From Palsa-504 sp963739135 (GTDB taxonomy: Bacteria; Actinomycetota; Actinomycetes; Streptosporangiales; Streptosporangiaceae), in contig CAVTZG010000011.1 in assembly GCA_963739135.1 (NCBI GenBank), positions 294,304-358,303 on the forward strand: DNA of 64,000 nucleotides, written 5' to 3'. Below the pieces are notes generated by a model. The model was not told where the DNA came from, ran no database searches, and saw only the letters and a list, made by a program, of their open reading frames with translations. Positions 27,636 to 36,791 of the stretch are shown here, one piece after another. Position 1 is the stretch's first letter. Every line of letters begins with the position of its first letter. The translations under genes were made by a program, and so were the position numbers.

Positions 27636-28514
27636 TCAGCTCGTGCGCAGGAACGCGCCGATGGCGGCGATGGAATCATCGTGCGTGGTGATCGTGTAGT
27701 GGTTGGCGTCGATGTCCACCACGCGTGCCGATGGCACCCCGGCCGCAAACCGCTGCGCCTCCGCGGCGGGCAGGATGAACCCGAACCCCGGCATGATCTC
27801 CTGCCGGGCGCGCAGCACCAGTGCCGGCATGCTGATCGCATTCCACAGCACATGGATCGGCGCATCCGGGCCCGGCCAGTACATCGCATTCCCGTACCCG
27901 AGATCCTCGAGCACCGCGCCTCGGTCGCTGGCCGGCGTCACGCCGCCGTCAACGTCGCGCAGCTCATAGGTGAAGTAGCGATCCCAGTACTCGTCCCACT
28001 CGGGGATGATGCCGAATTGCTTGATCAGCGCGATGGCCACCTGCGCCGAGGGGTAGACCGTGCCGAGCCGGCTAATCGAGGCGAGCACGGGCACCGCCGA
28101 CTGCTGGTCAGGACTGCCCGCCAGATCGACCAGGACGAGCCGCTCGACCCGCGAGGGCTCGAGCTGCGCGCAGGTCATGGCGATGGCCGCACCGCTGGAC
28201 TGGCCGATGATCGCACACGACGGTGCGCCGACGGCGTCCGCGATGCCGAGCACGTCGCGCGCGTGGTTGCGCCAGCCGTAGGTGCCCGCGCCGGTCACCT
28301 CGCTGCGGCCGCGGCCGCGCAGGTCGATCGCCACGAGTTGCAGTGTGTCGCCGGCGAGCTGTCCGGCGAGGCGGTCGAAGCCGCACAGGTTCGCCGACAG
28401 GCCGGGCACGCATACCACCACTGGCGCATCCGCGGCACCCCACCGCCGCACCCGAAGCCTTCCGGACTTCAGCGGGATGTCGCAGTCCTCGTATCCCGCA
28501 GCGTGGTCCGTCAT
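27636..28514 (-). CDS. Alpha/beta hydrolase
   Basis: A 292-residue hydrolase from ATG 28514, supported by GGAGGAGAG 8 nt upstream; an open frame continues further upstream but without such a site. The oxyanion region is VVCVPGLSANLCGFDRL and the nucleophile elbow is IIGQSSGAAIAM, with serine in GQSSG where most relatives have GHSxG. The acid and base lie in the C-terminal part (the ANHYTI segment holds the likely histidine). A cap insertion of about 75 residues contains RYFTYELRDVDGG. The substrate is unknown. It is oriented towards the preceding hydrolase gene, with only transposase debris between. Confidence 0.8.
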   Translation of the reverse strand: MTDHAAGYEDCDIPLKSGRLRVRRWGAADAPVVVCVPGLSANLCGFDRLAGQLAGDTLQLVAIDLRGRGRSEVTGAGTYGWRNHARDVLGIADAVGAPSCAIIGQSSGAAIAMTCAQLEPSRVERLVLVDLAGSPDQQSAVPVLASISRLGTVYPSAQVAIALIKQFGIIPEWDEYWDRYFTYELRDVDGGVTPASDRGAVLEDLGYGNAMYWPGPDAPIHVLWNAISMPALVLRARQEIMPGFGFILPAAEAQRFAAGVPSARVVDIDANHYTITTHDDSIAAIGAFLRTS

Positions 28515-28764
28515 GTCGGCACTCTCCTCCGCCCGCCGGTTCGTCCGAGGATAGCCCGGTGATGAGTGCTGAGCGTCGGGCCGATGCCGTGGGACCGGAC
28601 CGGTGGCTGGCCATACAGCTCGAATCCTCTTTGTTCTCGGTGTCAAGAGGGTGCGGTTTGTTTGTTCCGGGTTGCCGCCTGTTGCCGGCCCGATCCGGCC
28701 CTACCCCGCGCCGCCCCTATAGCGGCCGGGAAATATGATGGCAGCTGTTCCCAGGGAGGGTCGC

Positions 28765-29847
28765 GTGTCGGCTGTCACTAGCACGCCAGGCGGTCCCGGC
28801 GTCCGGCAGCCAGGGAAGGCCGGCCCGGGGCTGCAGCCCGGCTGGGGTGTCAGTCCCGGGCGCCAGCAGGCCATCGCTGAGGTGCTGGGCGGCCTGGTCC
28901 CGCCAGCCGGGCGTCTTGCGCCAGGTCAGTTGCGGGCGGTCACGGCCGGCCTGGCGGCACGCCGTGGCCTGTGGGCGGATCTGGTCGTCCGGGACCCCGA
29001 TGTGCGCTGGTACCTGCCCCTGCACCGGTCCAACTCCTGCGATGTGTGGCTGCTGGCCTGGGAACGCGGCCAGGACACCGACTGGCATGACCACGGCGGG
29101 TCGTCGGGGTCGTTCGCCGTGGCCGAGGGCTGCTTGGTCGAGCAGTACCGGGCCCCGGGCGGCCGGCGGATCGCCTGCAGGCGCCTGACGGCTTCCGAGG
29201 CGGTGGCGTTCGGGCCCGCGCACGTCCACGACGTCGCGCATGGCGGTGGCGGGTCGGCGACGAGCATCCATGCATACTCGCCGCCGCTGATGGCGATGAC
29301 GTACTACGGCGCCACCGAGTACGGCTTGATGGCCAGGGAGACTGTTGCGGTCGACGGCCCGGAGGGCACACGGGGCCGCGGCGGCGCCGGCACCGCGCTC
29401 GCCGCCGCCTCGGCATCGGCGGCCAGGCTGACCTCCGACTTGCTGCCGGCCGACGCGCCCAGCATTGACGAGCTGCTGGCCGAGGCCCGCAGCGGCATGG
29501 CCCGGCTCCGTCCGGAGGCGGCGTTCGCGGTCCTCACCGATGGCGCCGCGCTGGTCGATATCCGGCCCCTGGAAGAGCGGATCGCCGAGGGGGAGGTCCC
29601 GGGGGCGATCATCATCGGGCGCAACGTGCTGGAGTGGCGGCTGGACCCGCGCAGCGAGGCTCGCATTCCCGCGCTGGTCCGGGCCGATGCGCAGATCATC
29701 GTCATGTGCTCGGAGGGCTATGCCTCGACCCTCGCCGCAGCCATATTGCGGCGGATTGGCCTGCGCGAGGCCACCGACCTGGACGGTGGCTTCCAGGCGT
29801 GGAAGGCAGCCGGCCTGCCCACGTGCCCGGCCCCGCCGCCCGGCTGA
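28765..29847 (+). CDS. Cysteine dioxygenase-rhodanese fusion protein
   Basis: A 360-residue two-domain enzyme. Residues 35-190 are a cupin of the type I cysteine dioxygenase family, which oxidises cysteine to cysteine sulfinate with non-haem iron. The iron ligands are visible as H108 and H110 (DWHDHGGSSGSF) and H155 (AHVHDVAH). Residues 235-352 are a rhodanese domain ending in the DLDGGFQAWKAAGLP signature. Its active-site loop is CSEGYAST, with the sulfur-carrying cysteine at C315. The two activities suggest that oxidation of a thiol and transfer or detoxification of sulfane sulfur are linked. The start is GTG 28765 with GGGAGG 6-7 nt upstream. It is monocistronic; a cysteine-synthase-family gene lies 4.5 kb downstream. 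Confidence 0.88.
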   Translation: MSAVTSTPGGPGVRQPGKAGPGLQPGWGVSPGRQQAIAEVLGGLVPPAGRLAPGQLRAVTAGLAARRGLWADLVVRDPDVRWYLPLHRSNSCDVWLLAWERGQDTDWHDHGGSSGSFAVAEGCLVEQYRAPGGRRIACRRLTASEAVAFGPAHVHDVAHGGGGSATSIHAYSPPLMAMTYYGATEYGLMARETVAVDGPEGTRGRGGAGTALAAASASAARLTSDLLPADAPSIDELLAEARSGMARLRPEAAFAVLTDGAALVDIRPLEERIAEGEVPGAIIIGRNVLEWRLDPRSEARIPALVRADAQIIVMCSEGYASTLAAAILRRIGLREATDLDGGFQAWKAAGLPTCPAPPPG

Positions 29848-30141
29848 TGCGTGCCGGAGGCTCTGGGGAGACGGAGCCTGATGCGCTCACCGATGACCGT
29901 GGCTAGGACGCGCCGGGCCGCCCTTACCGCGGTCGTGTTATCTGCCGTCACCTCCCTTCACATCTGCCCCCGCGGGGTTGGTTCCACCGCAAGCAGGCAA
30001 GGCTTCGGAGCCGCCGGCAGTTGCCACCGACGGTCCTTCGGCGTGCCGGGCACCCCATGACCGGCAAGGACGCTACCGAGCACGCGAGCGGACGTGACCC
30101 GCATCGCGCGCCGCGGTGCGCGGCTGGGATTGAGGTCGGGT

Positions 30142-31251
30142 TCAGGCGGGCAGGAAGTCCCGGGCGGCGCGGACGAGCAGCGCGAGCTTGGCGCGCTGCG
30201 CCTCGGCGGTGATGGCGTTGCCGGCGACCGAGGTGGCGAAGCCGCACTGCGGGCTCAGCGCAAGCCGGTCCGCATCGACCACGCAGCGTGCCTGGCCGAG
30301 CCGGGCCCTGATCTGGTCCAGCGGCTCGACCCGCGATGTCTTCGTGGTGACCAGGCCCAGCACCACGACCTTGCCGGCTGGGACCAGCCGCAGCGGGTCG
30401 AAGGTGCCCGAGCGGTCATCGTCGTACTCCAGCAGCAGCCGGTCGGCGTGCACCCGGCCGAAGACCGGGGCGGCGATCGCGTCGTACCCGCCGGAGACCA
30501 GCCAGCGGCTGAGCTGGTTGCCGCGGCACAGATGGAAGCCGAACGTGGCCTGGCCCGCGTCGATCACCGCGTTATCCAGCTCGATCCCGTACCCCAGCCA
30601 GCGCTCCAGCGGCCAGCCGCGCTCCTCGTAGAACGCACGCCAGCCCGGGTCGATCAGCAGCGGGTAGTGCGGCGCGTCCAGCTGAATGTAGCTACAGCCC
30701 AGCCGCACCAGCTCGGCGACCTCCTCACACAGCACCTGCACGACATCGGCCAGGAACGCATCCAGCGTCGGGTAAGCCGCGACGGAACGCTGCGGCGACC
30801 ACAGATTCGCGAACAGCGACGGGCTCGGCAGCGTGACCTTGGCCTGCCGGGTGGTGCAGGCGCGCAGGAACGTGAACTCCTCGGCCGCCAGGTTGCGGCG
30901 TCTGCGCACAGGACCGATGACCGCCAGATCCGCGGGCCGCCCGATCGTGACATCCCCCACCTCAGCCGAGTGCCAGGCACCCCACAGCCAGGCGCTGACA
31001 TCCACCCCGGCGAAGCCGTCGCAGGCCGCGGTCAGCTCACTTTGGAACGACTCGCGCCGCATCTCGCCGTCGCCCACCACCGGCAGGCCGATCTCCTCCT
31101 GCATGGCGAGGACCTCGCGCACGGCCCGGTCCTCGGCCGCCTTCAACCCGGCCGGGGTCAGCTGGCCCCGGGCGTAAGCATCGCGGGCATCGCGCAGGAA
31201 TACCGGGCGGAGCAGACTCCCCACGTGCTCAACCCGCGCATCCACCGTCAC
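30142..31251 (-). CDS. MetE-like (cobalamin-independent methionine synthase family) methyltransferase
   Basis: A 369-residue single-domain member of the UROD/MetE family, half the size of true MetE and equivalent to its C-terminal catalytic barrel. The start EHVGSLLRPVFLRDARDAYA and the segments GDGEMRRESF and YIQLDAPHY are typical. Zinc ligands are likely H and C in FGFHLCRGN and the cysteine in ALSPQCGFATS. Members include methionine synthases using simple methyl donors and coenzyme M or thiol transferases, so the acceptor thiol cannot be assigned. It starts at GTG 31251. Confidence 0.82.
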   Translation of the reverse strand: MTVDARVEHVGSLLRPVFLRDARDAYARGQLTPAGLKAAEDRAVREVLAMQEEIGLPVVGDGEMRRESFQSELTAACDGFAGVDVSAWLWGAWHSAEVGDVTIGRPADLAVIGPVRRRRNLAAEEFTFLRACTTRQAKVTLPSPSLFANLWSPQRSVAAYPTLDAFLADVVQVLCEEVAELVRLGCSYIQLDAPHYPLLIDPGWRAFYEERGWPLERWLGYGIELDNAVIDAGQATFGFHLCRGNQLSRWLVSGGYDAIAAPVFGRVHADRLLLEYDDDRSGTFDPLRLVPAGKVVVLGLVTTKTSRVEPLDQIRARLGQARCVVDADRLALSPQCGFATSVAGNAITAEAQRAKLALLVRAARDFLPA

Positions 31252-31949
31252 AACGCCTAGCCTCCCACACCAGGCCCTGCCCGGTTACCGCCGCTCACCG
31301 CGCATGGGCCCCGGAAACAGGCCGGGCAGTCCAGGGGAGCCGGACTCACGCTCCGTGACCATAGCGACGGCAGGCTAATGTGCCGGATCTGTTATGCGCG
31401 GCTCGTCGGCGCGGATTTCTGCGGCCGTCGCCGGTGCATAATAAGCGGTTCTGTGCTCCTGGGGGCTGACGGTGGGCAGCAGGAAGACGCGTCGTTCCTT
31501 GCGGGGCCGCCGGGTCTGCTGCCGTCCTTGAAGTTGCTGCTCCCGTCGTTGACAGCATTCTTCGGTGTCACGACCATGCACGTCTCCGCGCCGTGGGCGG
31601 AGCCATGCGCGTTCTGCGGCGGGAAGGGCATGGAGCGCGATCGCCGCTGTTCATCGGTGTGCATGTCCTGCTCGCATGCCAGGCGGGAGCCGTCATTACC
31701 GCGCTGCACGGGACCGGCAGGACGCCGTTCGGCTGTACCCGGTCCGGCTCCGCCGAGGGTGGTGTCGCCTCGCAGCCGGTGACATCGGGTCGGGCTGCAG
31801 TGAGGAATCACCTAGCGACTGGTCGAGCCGCCTCGCAGGCTTGACCCGGCGTTTACCGCTCATTGACGCAGGGGTAGGGGAGTGCGGAATCGCTGCGCCC
31901 TGGTGTACCGACCCGGCTTCCAGGTCGCCACAGTGTTTTCAGGGGAGCC
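31252..31949. other. Gap, possible small cysteine-rich frame
   Basis: About 700 bases. The frame around 31575-31680 reads CAFCGGKGMERDRRCSSVCM, which looks like part of a DnaJ-type or ribbon zinc finger, but there is no good start and the rest is unrecognisable. Nothing else stands out. Confidence 0.3.
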
Positions 31950-32287
31950 ATGACCGCGGGCCAGAGTGTCCCCCAAGTATCCCAGGTCGCGTCGGCAGTG
32001 CACCGCGTCACCGGGGGCTTACCAACTTTTGCCTGGTCGAGGAGGGGGACAGTTCACGCTGGTCGATGCCGGCAACCTGGGGGACTGGGGACCTGCTGCA
32101 GCGGGCCTTGTCCGCTCAGGGCGGCGTGCCGGAGGCCGTGGTGCCCTCGCACGTCCACGCTGACCATACCGGATTCGCCGAACGTGCTCGTACCAAGGCG
32201 TCGGCTTGGTGGGTACACCAAGCCGACGCCGCGGTGGCCAAAGGCACCAAACCCGGAAAGCTGACGCCGCATCGGGGGGGGGGGTGA
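31950..32287 (+). pseudogene. MBL-fold metallo-hydrolase, multiply frameshifted
   Basis: ATG 31950 with GGGGAG upstream opens VASAVHRVTGGL. Three frame changes are then needed to follow TNFCLVEEG, GGQFTLVDAGNLGDW, and DLLQRALSAQGGVPEAVVPS with HVHADHTGFAERA. The last piece holds the metal-binding HxHxDH motif of metallo-beta-lactamase-fold hydrolases. Homology then fades at a run of ten G residues near 32275. The gene is clearly inactive. Confidence 0.7.
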
Positions 32288-32422
32288 CAAGCTGGGTGCC
32301 CGGCATCCTCACATAGCAGAGGCCAACCATGATGCCAGCAACAGCACATGCGGCAAGCCACGCCCTGTGCGCCTCGCCCTCCGCCAGACAGCCCGTCGGC
32401 CCGGTGTCTGGGTGTGCTGCGC

Positions 32423-32954
32423 TCAGGCTGCGGTTGCCAGTTCGCGGGAAAAGCCGGCTGCCCAGTCATCGATCTCCGGCCAGTCGCGGAAGTCGCCTTC
32501 GGGAAGAGCCGCGCGGGCGGCCGGGAGCTTGCGAAGCGATCGCTCGGCGAAGGTCAGCTTGCTGAGGTCCAGCGCACCGAAGAAGACGTGGTGACCGCGG
32601 GGGTGCAGTGCCTCGGTGAGCTCGGGAATCTCTTTCGGCACTGTCACCGTGCGCAGGTCCCGGCCCTTGGCGTCGGCGGGTTCGGTGCCGAGCGGACCGC
32701 TGCTGAACAGCCACACGGGCCGGGCGGCAAGGGCCTCCCGGTTGCGTCGCACGAATTCCGTGGCTTCCTCGCGCCAGTGAAACTCGTTACGCGGCGCTGC
32801 CGATCACGAAGGCGTCGTAGGCGGCCAGATCACCCGCATCCTTCACCGAACGGACTTCGGCCTGGCAGTCGGCCGTTCGCAGGCTCGCGGCGATGCGCCC
32901 GGCAATCCCCCGGGTTGCGCCGTGCTTGCTCGCGTACACGACAAGAACAGACAT
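32423..32954 (-). pseudogene. Flavodoxin-domain protein (HemG-like), one-base frameshift
   Basis: The frame starts at ATG 32954 (GGAG 9 nt upstream) with MSVLVVYASKHGATRGIAGR, the FMN-phosphate loop of long-chain-type flavodoxins related to menaquinone-dependent protoporphyrinogen oxidase. It stops after DAFVIGSAA. One base later the frame continues FHWREEATEFVRRNREALAA, PVWLFSSGPLG, and ends KLPAARAALPEGDFRDWPEI, which is the normal C-terminal half. One extra A near 32795 (GCGTAACGAG) explains the break. This is either a recent mutation or a sequencing error. Confidence 0.75.
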
Positions 32955-33229
32955 TTTGATCATCTCCGCTTCCACGATCGGGCATGCCGGAGGGAGCCGC
33001 CAAGGGCCGAATGTCCTCTTTCCGCAGGCCCGGTCACTGTGCGTGCCGGGAATCTCATCCATGGGCGTGAGTAGCACAGTTGCGGTGCCGGCGACCCGGT
33101 GGTGAGCCATGGCCATCGGCCACTGCGGGCCCGCATTCCCCTGAGCTGGCCGGCCGGGCGGCCGGCGGGCCGAACGGTTTACACCCGCCGCGCGTGGTGT
33201 GACAGGCTGGCCACAAGCAAGTGGCGTGC

Positions 33230-33256
33230 GCACCCCCGCGGCCGTGACGGGGGCGC
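33230..33256 (+). promoter_or_regulatory. Leader hairpin of cold shock gene 2
   Basis: GCACCCCCG (33230-33238) and CGGGGGCGC (33248-33256) form a 9-bp stem with one mismatch, 26 nt before the start codon. It occupies the same place as the hairpin before cold shock gene 1, within an otherwise near-identical leader. The stem is preserved although its bases and loop differ between copies. Confidence 0.55.
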
Positions 33257-33282
33257 CGCATCCACATCCGAAGAAGGTCAAG

Positions 33283-33486
33283 ATGGCGCAAGGCACTGTG
33301 AAGTGGTTCAACGGCGACAAGGGCTACGGCTTCATCGCGGTGGAGGGTGGCCCGGATGTGTTCGTGCACTTCAGCGCGATCACCGGTGGCGGCTACCGCA
33401 GCCTTGAGGAAGGGCAGAAGGTCGAGTTCGACATCACGCAGGGCCAGAAGGGACCCCAGGCGGAAAACGTCAGGGTCATCGGCTGA
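33283..33486 (+). CDS. CspA-family cold shock protein (copy 2)
   Basis: A 67-residue single-stranded nucleic-acid-binding protein. It keeps the canonical RNP1 KGYGFI (residues 14-19) and RNP2 DVFVHFSAI, so of the two copies in the window this is the one with the standard binding surface. The start is ATG 33283 after GAAGGTC. The ribosome site, start and leader hairpin closely match copy 1 at 5892. The reading frame is open for about 28 codons upstream, but the shared start, leader and usual family length all favour 33283. It is monocistronic. Confidence 0.94.
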   Translation: MAQGTVKWFNGDKGYGFIAVEGGPDVFVHFSAITGGGYRSLEEGQKVEFDITQGQKGPQAENVRVIG

Positions 33487-34390
33487 CGCATCGGCAGGGA
33501 CGACACCGGCGCCACGGGAGGTCGCCTTTCCGCGAAGAGCGGCCGGCTGCGCGCAGCCGGGGCCAGCTGATCTTCATGTCACTTCGCCTCCTGGCCAGTC
33601 CAGCCGCCGAGCGATCCCAGCAGCGGTGTCCGCGCATCCCGCATAGGGCTCGTGCCGGGTCTGGGCCGGTCGCCGCCGCCTGGCCATTTCAGGCATGGCC
33701 GGAGAATGCCATCACGCCCCGTGATGGGCTGTCGGCGAGCTGGTGCACGCCGAGCCGCCTGCGTGACTGTTGGTCATCGGTACCCATGGCCGGGCCGGGA
33801 ACTCATCGACAACCCCGACGAGACCGGCGACCTGCTCCGGCTGGGCCTGCACAGGCTGCCAACCGGCGGATTCCTCCCTGCTGCGCAGCCTCGCCCCCGT
33901 CCTGGCCACCGGCGACGGCGCCATCGATCTCGGGCGCGGCCTCGGCATCGTGCTACCCGGACTGACCGCTGCACTGCCCCCGGGCCCAGTGCGCCCACCC
34001 GCGCGAACAGCCCATCCCGGTCCCGGAATGACCTCGACCGTGCCCGGGTCGTGCAACCCGGCGACGGGCCCGAGATCGATGTCGCTGCCGGCGGCGCGCT
34101 GATGCAGCTCAGCCGCCCGGCCCGACGGCAGCCGGGCAATGACCTCCAAGGGGAGCCTTGCCTGGCCTGGCGCGGCGTCTGCCGGGCACGGCGGATTGGG
34201 CGTAGCCTCATTGGCCAGGAAGACAGCGCCCGGCGTGCCCGCACGTACGCGAGTTTGCGGCTCCGCTGCTGTCGACCCCGGCAGACCTGACGACCGCAGG
34301 TGAGCTCGTGCGGCTGCGGGACCGGCGAACCACTCTCCGGCCCGGTGGGAAGGCGGATTGGGACCGGCGGCACACGCGTAGGCTGCAGGC
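33487..34390. other. 0.9-kb gap with no secure gene
   Basis: A short plus-strand stretch near 33765 reads LLVIGTHGRAG, like the end of a universal stress protein, but the flanks do not fit. Long minus-strand frames run through this region into the antisense of the next gene and show no recognisable motif. Confidence 0.3.
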
Positions 34391-35422
34391 ATGAATGGCA
34401 CGATCGGGGCGCGCTCTGCAGCGCGCGAGGCGCGGGAACCTGCCGCCGCGGCGCATGGGGCGCGGGAGCCTACCGCTGGGCTGGTCCGGCCGGGCGGCGG
34501 CACGATCCTCAACGCGATCGGCAACACTCCGCTGATCATGGTTGACGGGATCTGGGTCAAGCTCGAGTACCTTAACCCTTCCGGATCAATCAAGGCGCGC
34601 ATCGCCAGGTACATGATCGAGCGGGCGGAGCGGGCAGGGCTGCTGCGGCCGGGTGACACCATCGTGGAGGCAAGCAGCGGTAATACCGGGAACGCGATGA
34701 GCATGGTCGCCGCGGTGAAGGGCTACCGGATGCTGGTGGTAATGCCGAACGGGATGAGCGGCGAGCGGCAGGCGATCTCGCGGGCCTTCGGCGCGCAGGT
34801 CATGACGCTCGGTGACTTCCAGGTCAATGACGCGCTGGCCAAGGTCCGGGAACTCGGCCGCCAGCCGGGATACTTCGCGCCGCAGCAATTCGATTCGGAG
34901 TGGAACGTCGAGGAGAACCGCACCTGGCTCGGCCCGGAGACGCTCGCTCAGCTGCCGGACGGCGTGGTCCCGGACGCTGTAGTCGGCGGGGTCGGCACCG
35001 GGGGCACCATCATCGGCGTGGGTCAGTGCTTCCGCGAGCGCAACCCATCCTGCAGGGTGGTCGCCGTAGAGCCGAACGAGTCGTGCCTCCTGATGTGTGG
35101 CGAGGTCGGCCGGCACCTGATCGAGGGCATCTCCGACGGCTTCGTCCCCGGCATCTTCGCCAGGCACCGGCACATCATCGACGAGATAGTCGCGGTGGAC
35201 AGCGACGCGGCGATCAGCGAGATGCGCCGCCTGCCCCGCGAGTTCGGGCTGTTCGTGGGCCCGAGTTCCGGCGCGCACCTGCTCGCCGCCCGCGAGCTGC
35301 GAGAGCGGTACCCAGACCTCCGGCACGTCGTCACGTTCTTCTGCGACGAGGGAGAGAAATACATCAACGACTACTTCCTCGGCACCCGCGCACCGCTTCA
35401 GAACTCGCCGCAGGTGCTGTGA
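34391..35422 (+). CDS. Cysteine synthase/cystathionine beta-synthase family PLP enzyme
   Basis: A 343-residue fold-type II PLP enzyme of the O-acetylserine sulfhydrylase/CBS family, which makes cysteine or a related thioether by beta-replacement. K68 in NPSGSIKAR is the PLP lysine; SSGNTGNAMSM binds the substrate carboxylate; GGVGTGGTIIG is the PLP phosphate loop; GPSSGAHLLAA carries the pyridine-contacting serine. The first 38 residues are an Ala- and Arg-rich extension not found in CysK, so the true start may be later. There is no C-terminal CBS domain. Its presence near the cysteine dioxygenase-rhodanese fusion fits a sulfur-amino-acid theme, but they are not in one operon. Confidence 0.88.
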   Translation: MNGTIGARSAAREAREPAAAAHGAREPTAGLVRPGGGTILNAIGNTPLIMVDGIWVKLEYLNPSGSIKARIARYMIERAERAGLLRPGDTIVEASSGNTGNAMSMVAAVKGYRMLVVMPNGMSGERQAISRAFGAQVMTLGDFQVNDALAKVRELGRQPGYFAPQQFDSEWNVEENRTWLGPETLAQLPDGVVPDAVVGGVGTGGTIIGVGQCFRERNPSCRVVAVEPNESCLLMCGEVGRHLIEGISDGFVPGIFARHRHIIDEIVAVDSDAAISEMRRLPREFGLFVGPSSGAHLLAARELRERYPDLRHVVTFFCDEGEKYINDYFLGTRAPLQNSPQVL

Positions 35423-35465
35423 CCTGCGAATTGGCCGGATGGGCCGGTTGCGGCAAGATCGCGGT

Positions 35466-35545
35466 TTGTGTCCCTTCGCCTGCTCTACCTGATCATGATC
35501 CGGGTCTTCGTCGGCGCGAGCACTCGTGGAGGCGGTGTGCGTGGT
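35466..35545 (+). pseudogene. Transposase N-terminal remnant
   Basis: GTG 35466 opens VSLRLLYLIMIRVFVGASTR, the hydrophobic start of an integrase-core transposase (RLLYLIMIRVF). The match ends after about 15 codons. It marks the left side of a mobile-element cluster reaching 39.9 kb. Confidence 0.4.
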
Positions 35546-35692
35546 AGGCGGCAGTCGTGAAGACTGCGGACTGCGGACAGCCCGGCACCGGAGGGTATTT
35601 CTGTTCTTCCTGAATTGCCGGGAATGAGCGATAAACAGGAAATGTCGGGATGGTACCGGTCCCGGGCCCAGATCTCCGGTAGTCGTTCTGCG

Positions 35693-35870
35693 TTATTCGT
35701 TTGATTCAGGCTGGTGTGCGGTGATCCGGTAGGTGATGGGCCTGGTGTCGCCGGGCATGGCGGGCGGGGTGTGGTTGATCTCGTCGATGAGCAGGGCCAG
35801 GGCGCGGGCGACGCGGGGGGCGCCGGGCTTCTGGAGTTCGACGGTGATCCGGTCCGGGGTGTACACCGGG
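35693..35870 (-). pseudogene. Fragment of an unidentified small protein
   Basis: The minus strand reads RITVELQKPGAPRVARALAL and LIDEINHTPPAMPGDTRPIT, a normal-looking helical protein segment with balanced composition, ending at 35693. Its upstream part runs into the recombinase remnant on the other strand, so the 5' end appears to have been lost. I do not recognise the family. Confidence 0.35.
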
Positions 35871-36270
35871 CTCGGACACCGGCAGGTCCAGCGGTGGGGC
35901 CTGCCCGACGGATGGGTGATCTCCGCCCGCCCCGCGCACCCCGCGCTGGTCAGCGAGGAAGACTTCATCGCGGCCCAGGGCATCCGAGCCGCCCGTGAAG
36001 GCGGCTATGCCGGGCGGAGTTACAAGCTGGCCAGCATTCTGCGCTGCGGGATCTGCGGACGGCGGGCCGAGTCACGCTGGTCCAACGGCCGGGCCGCGCA
36101 GAAGGCGCCGCACCCGCCGCGGAGCCGACGTGTGCCGCCCGGTCAGCGACGAGGACGTAATCGGCTACCTGCGCGCTCAGCAGATCACACTCACCTACGA
36201 CCCGCGCACCGGGACCCTGCAGGCAGACGCCCCCGAAGCCGCGACCACCCTCATCGGCCACGCAAGCTGA
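35850..36270 (+). pseudogene. Serine recombinase, C-terminal zinc-ribbon fragment, frameshifted
   Basis: The plus strand reads GWVISARPAHPALVSEEDFI, then YKLASILRCGICGRRAESRW, the recombinase domain and the first CxxC of the zinc ribbon found in large serine integrases. A frameshift near 36110 leads to VSDEDVIGYLRAQQITLTYD and PRTGTLQADAP, a typical C-terminus ending at 36270. The catalytic N-terminus is absent. A matching N-terminal fragment is at 5397-5690. Confidence 0.65.
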
Positions 36271-36413
36271 CACCCCGGGCGCTGTGCGCCCACGAAACTA
36301 GCAAAACTGGAGGAAAGGAGGCGAACCGGCGGGCCGAACGCCCGGCACTGGCGGAAGCCTGGGCCTGGGTGATGTCCCGCTATGCCCGAAATCATCCCGG
36401 TATGTACAAGTTT

Positions 36414-36442
36414 CGTGTCCGAGGGGGACTTGAACCCCCACG
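36414..36442 (-). other. tRNA 3'-end-like sequence, possible attachment-site remnant
   Basis: On the minus strand GTGGGGGTTCAAGTCCCCC followed by TCGGACAC looks like the T-arm, acceptor strand and discriminator of an actinobacterial tRNA-Leu. No matching 5' acceptor (GTCCGAG) or anticodon arm lies at the right distance, so this is not a whole tRNA. Such isolated 3' ends are typical attachment-site scars of integrated elements, and it sits just beyond the recombinase remnant. Confidence 0.3.
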
Positions 36443-36791
36443 GAGGTGGTACATCCCCAAACCGGGGATCTATCACCACTCCAAAGTAGCACGCCGCAGA
36501 TGCCCGGCTGGCAATCCCCTGGAAGCGTGGGCACTTCCCGTTAGCGGATTCTTGTAATTTCGGTCCTTCTTCTGACTATCGAACGCCAGTTCATCTCTGG
36601 TTCTTGATGTCCGTTTGTGCGCGGGGCACGGGCTCGCCGGACGTGCTGCGCCGGGGGGCGGGGCAGGCTGGGCCTGCCCGTGTTTCCTGCCTGAGGGGCC
36701 GCAGTGGTCTCCGGGGTCAAGGCCGGCCCCGCAGGGGCCGTCGCCGCAGGCGATGCGGAGCAGCCTTGAGACATCCGATGCGGTTAAGTTG

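Noticed and set aside
33712..34704. A 330-codon minus-strand frame upstream of and overlapping the cysteine-synthase gene
   Set aside because: Its first third is antisense to a clear PLP enzyme. The remainder has no motif I can support.
36414..36500. A complete tRNA gene
   Set aside because: Only the T-arm and 3' acceptor strand can be found; no paired 5' acceptor or plausible anticodon loop is at the required distance.
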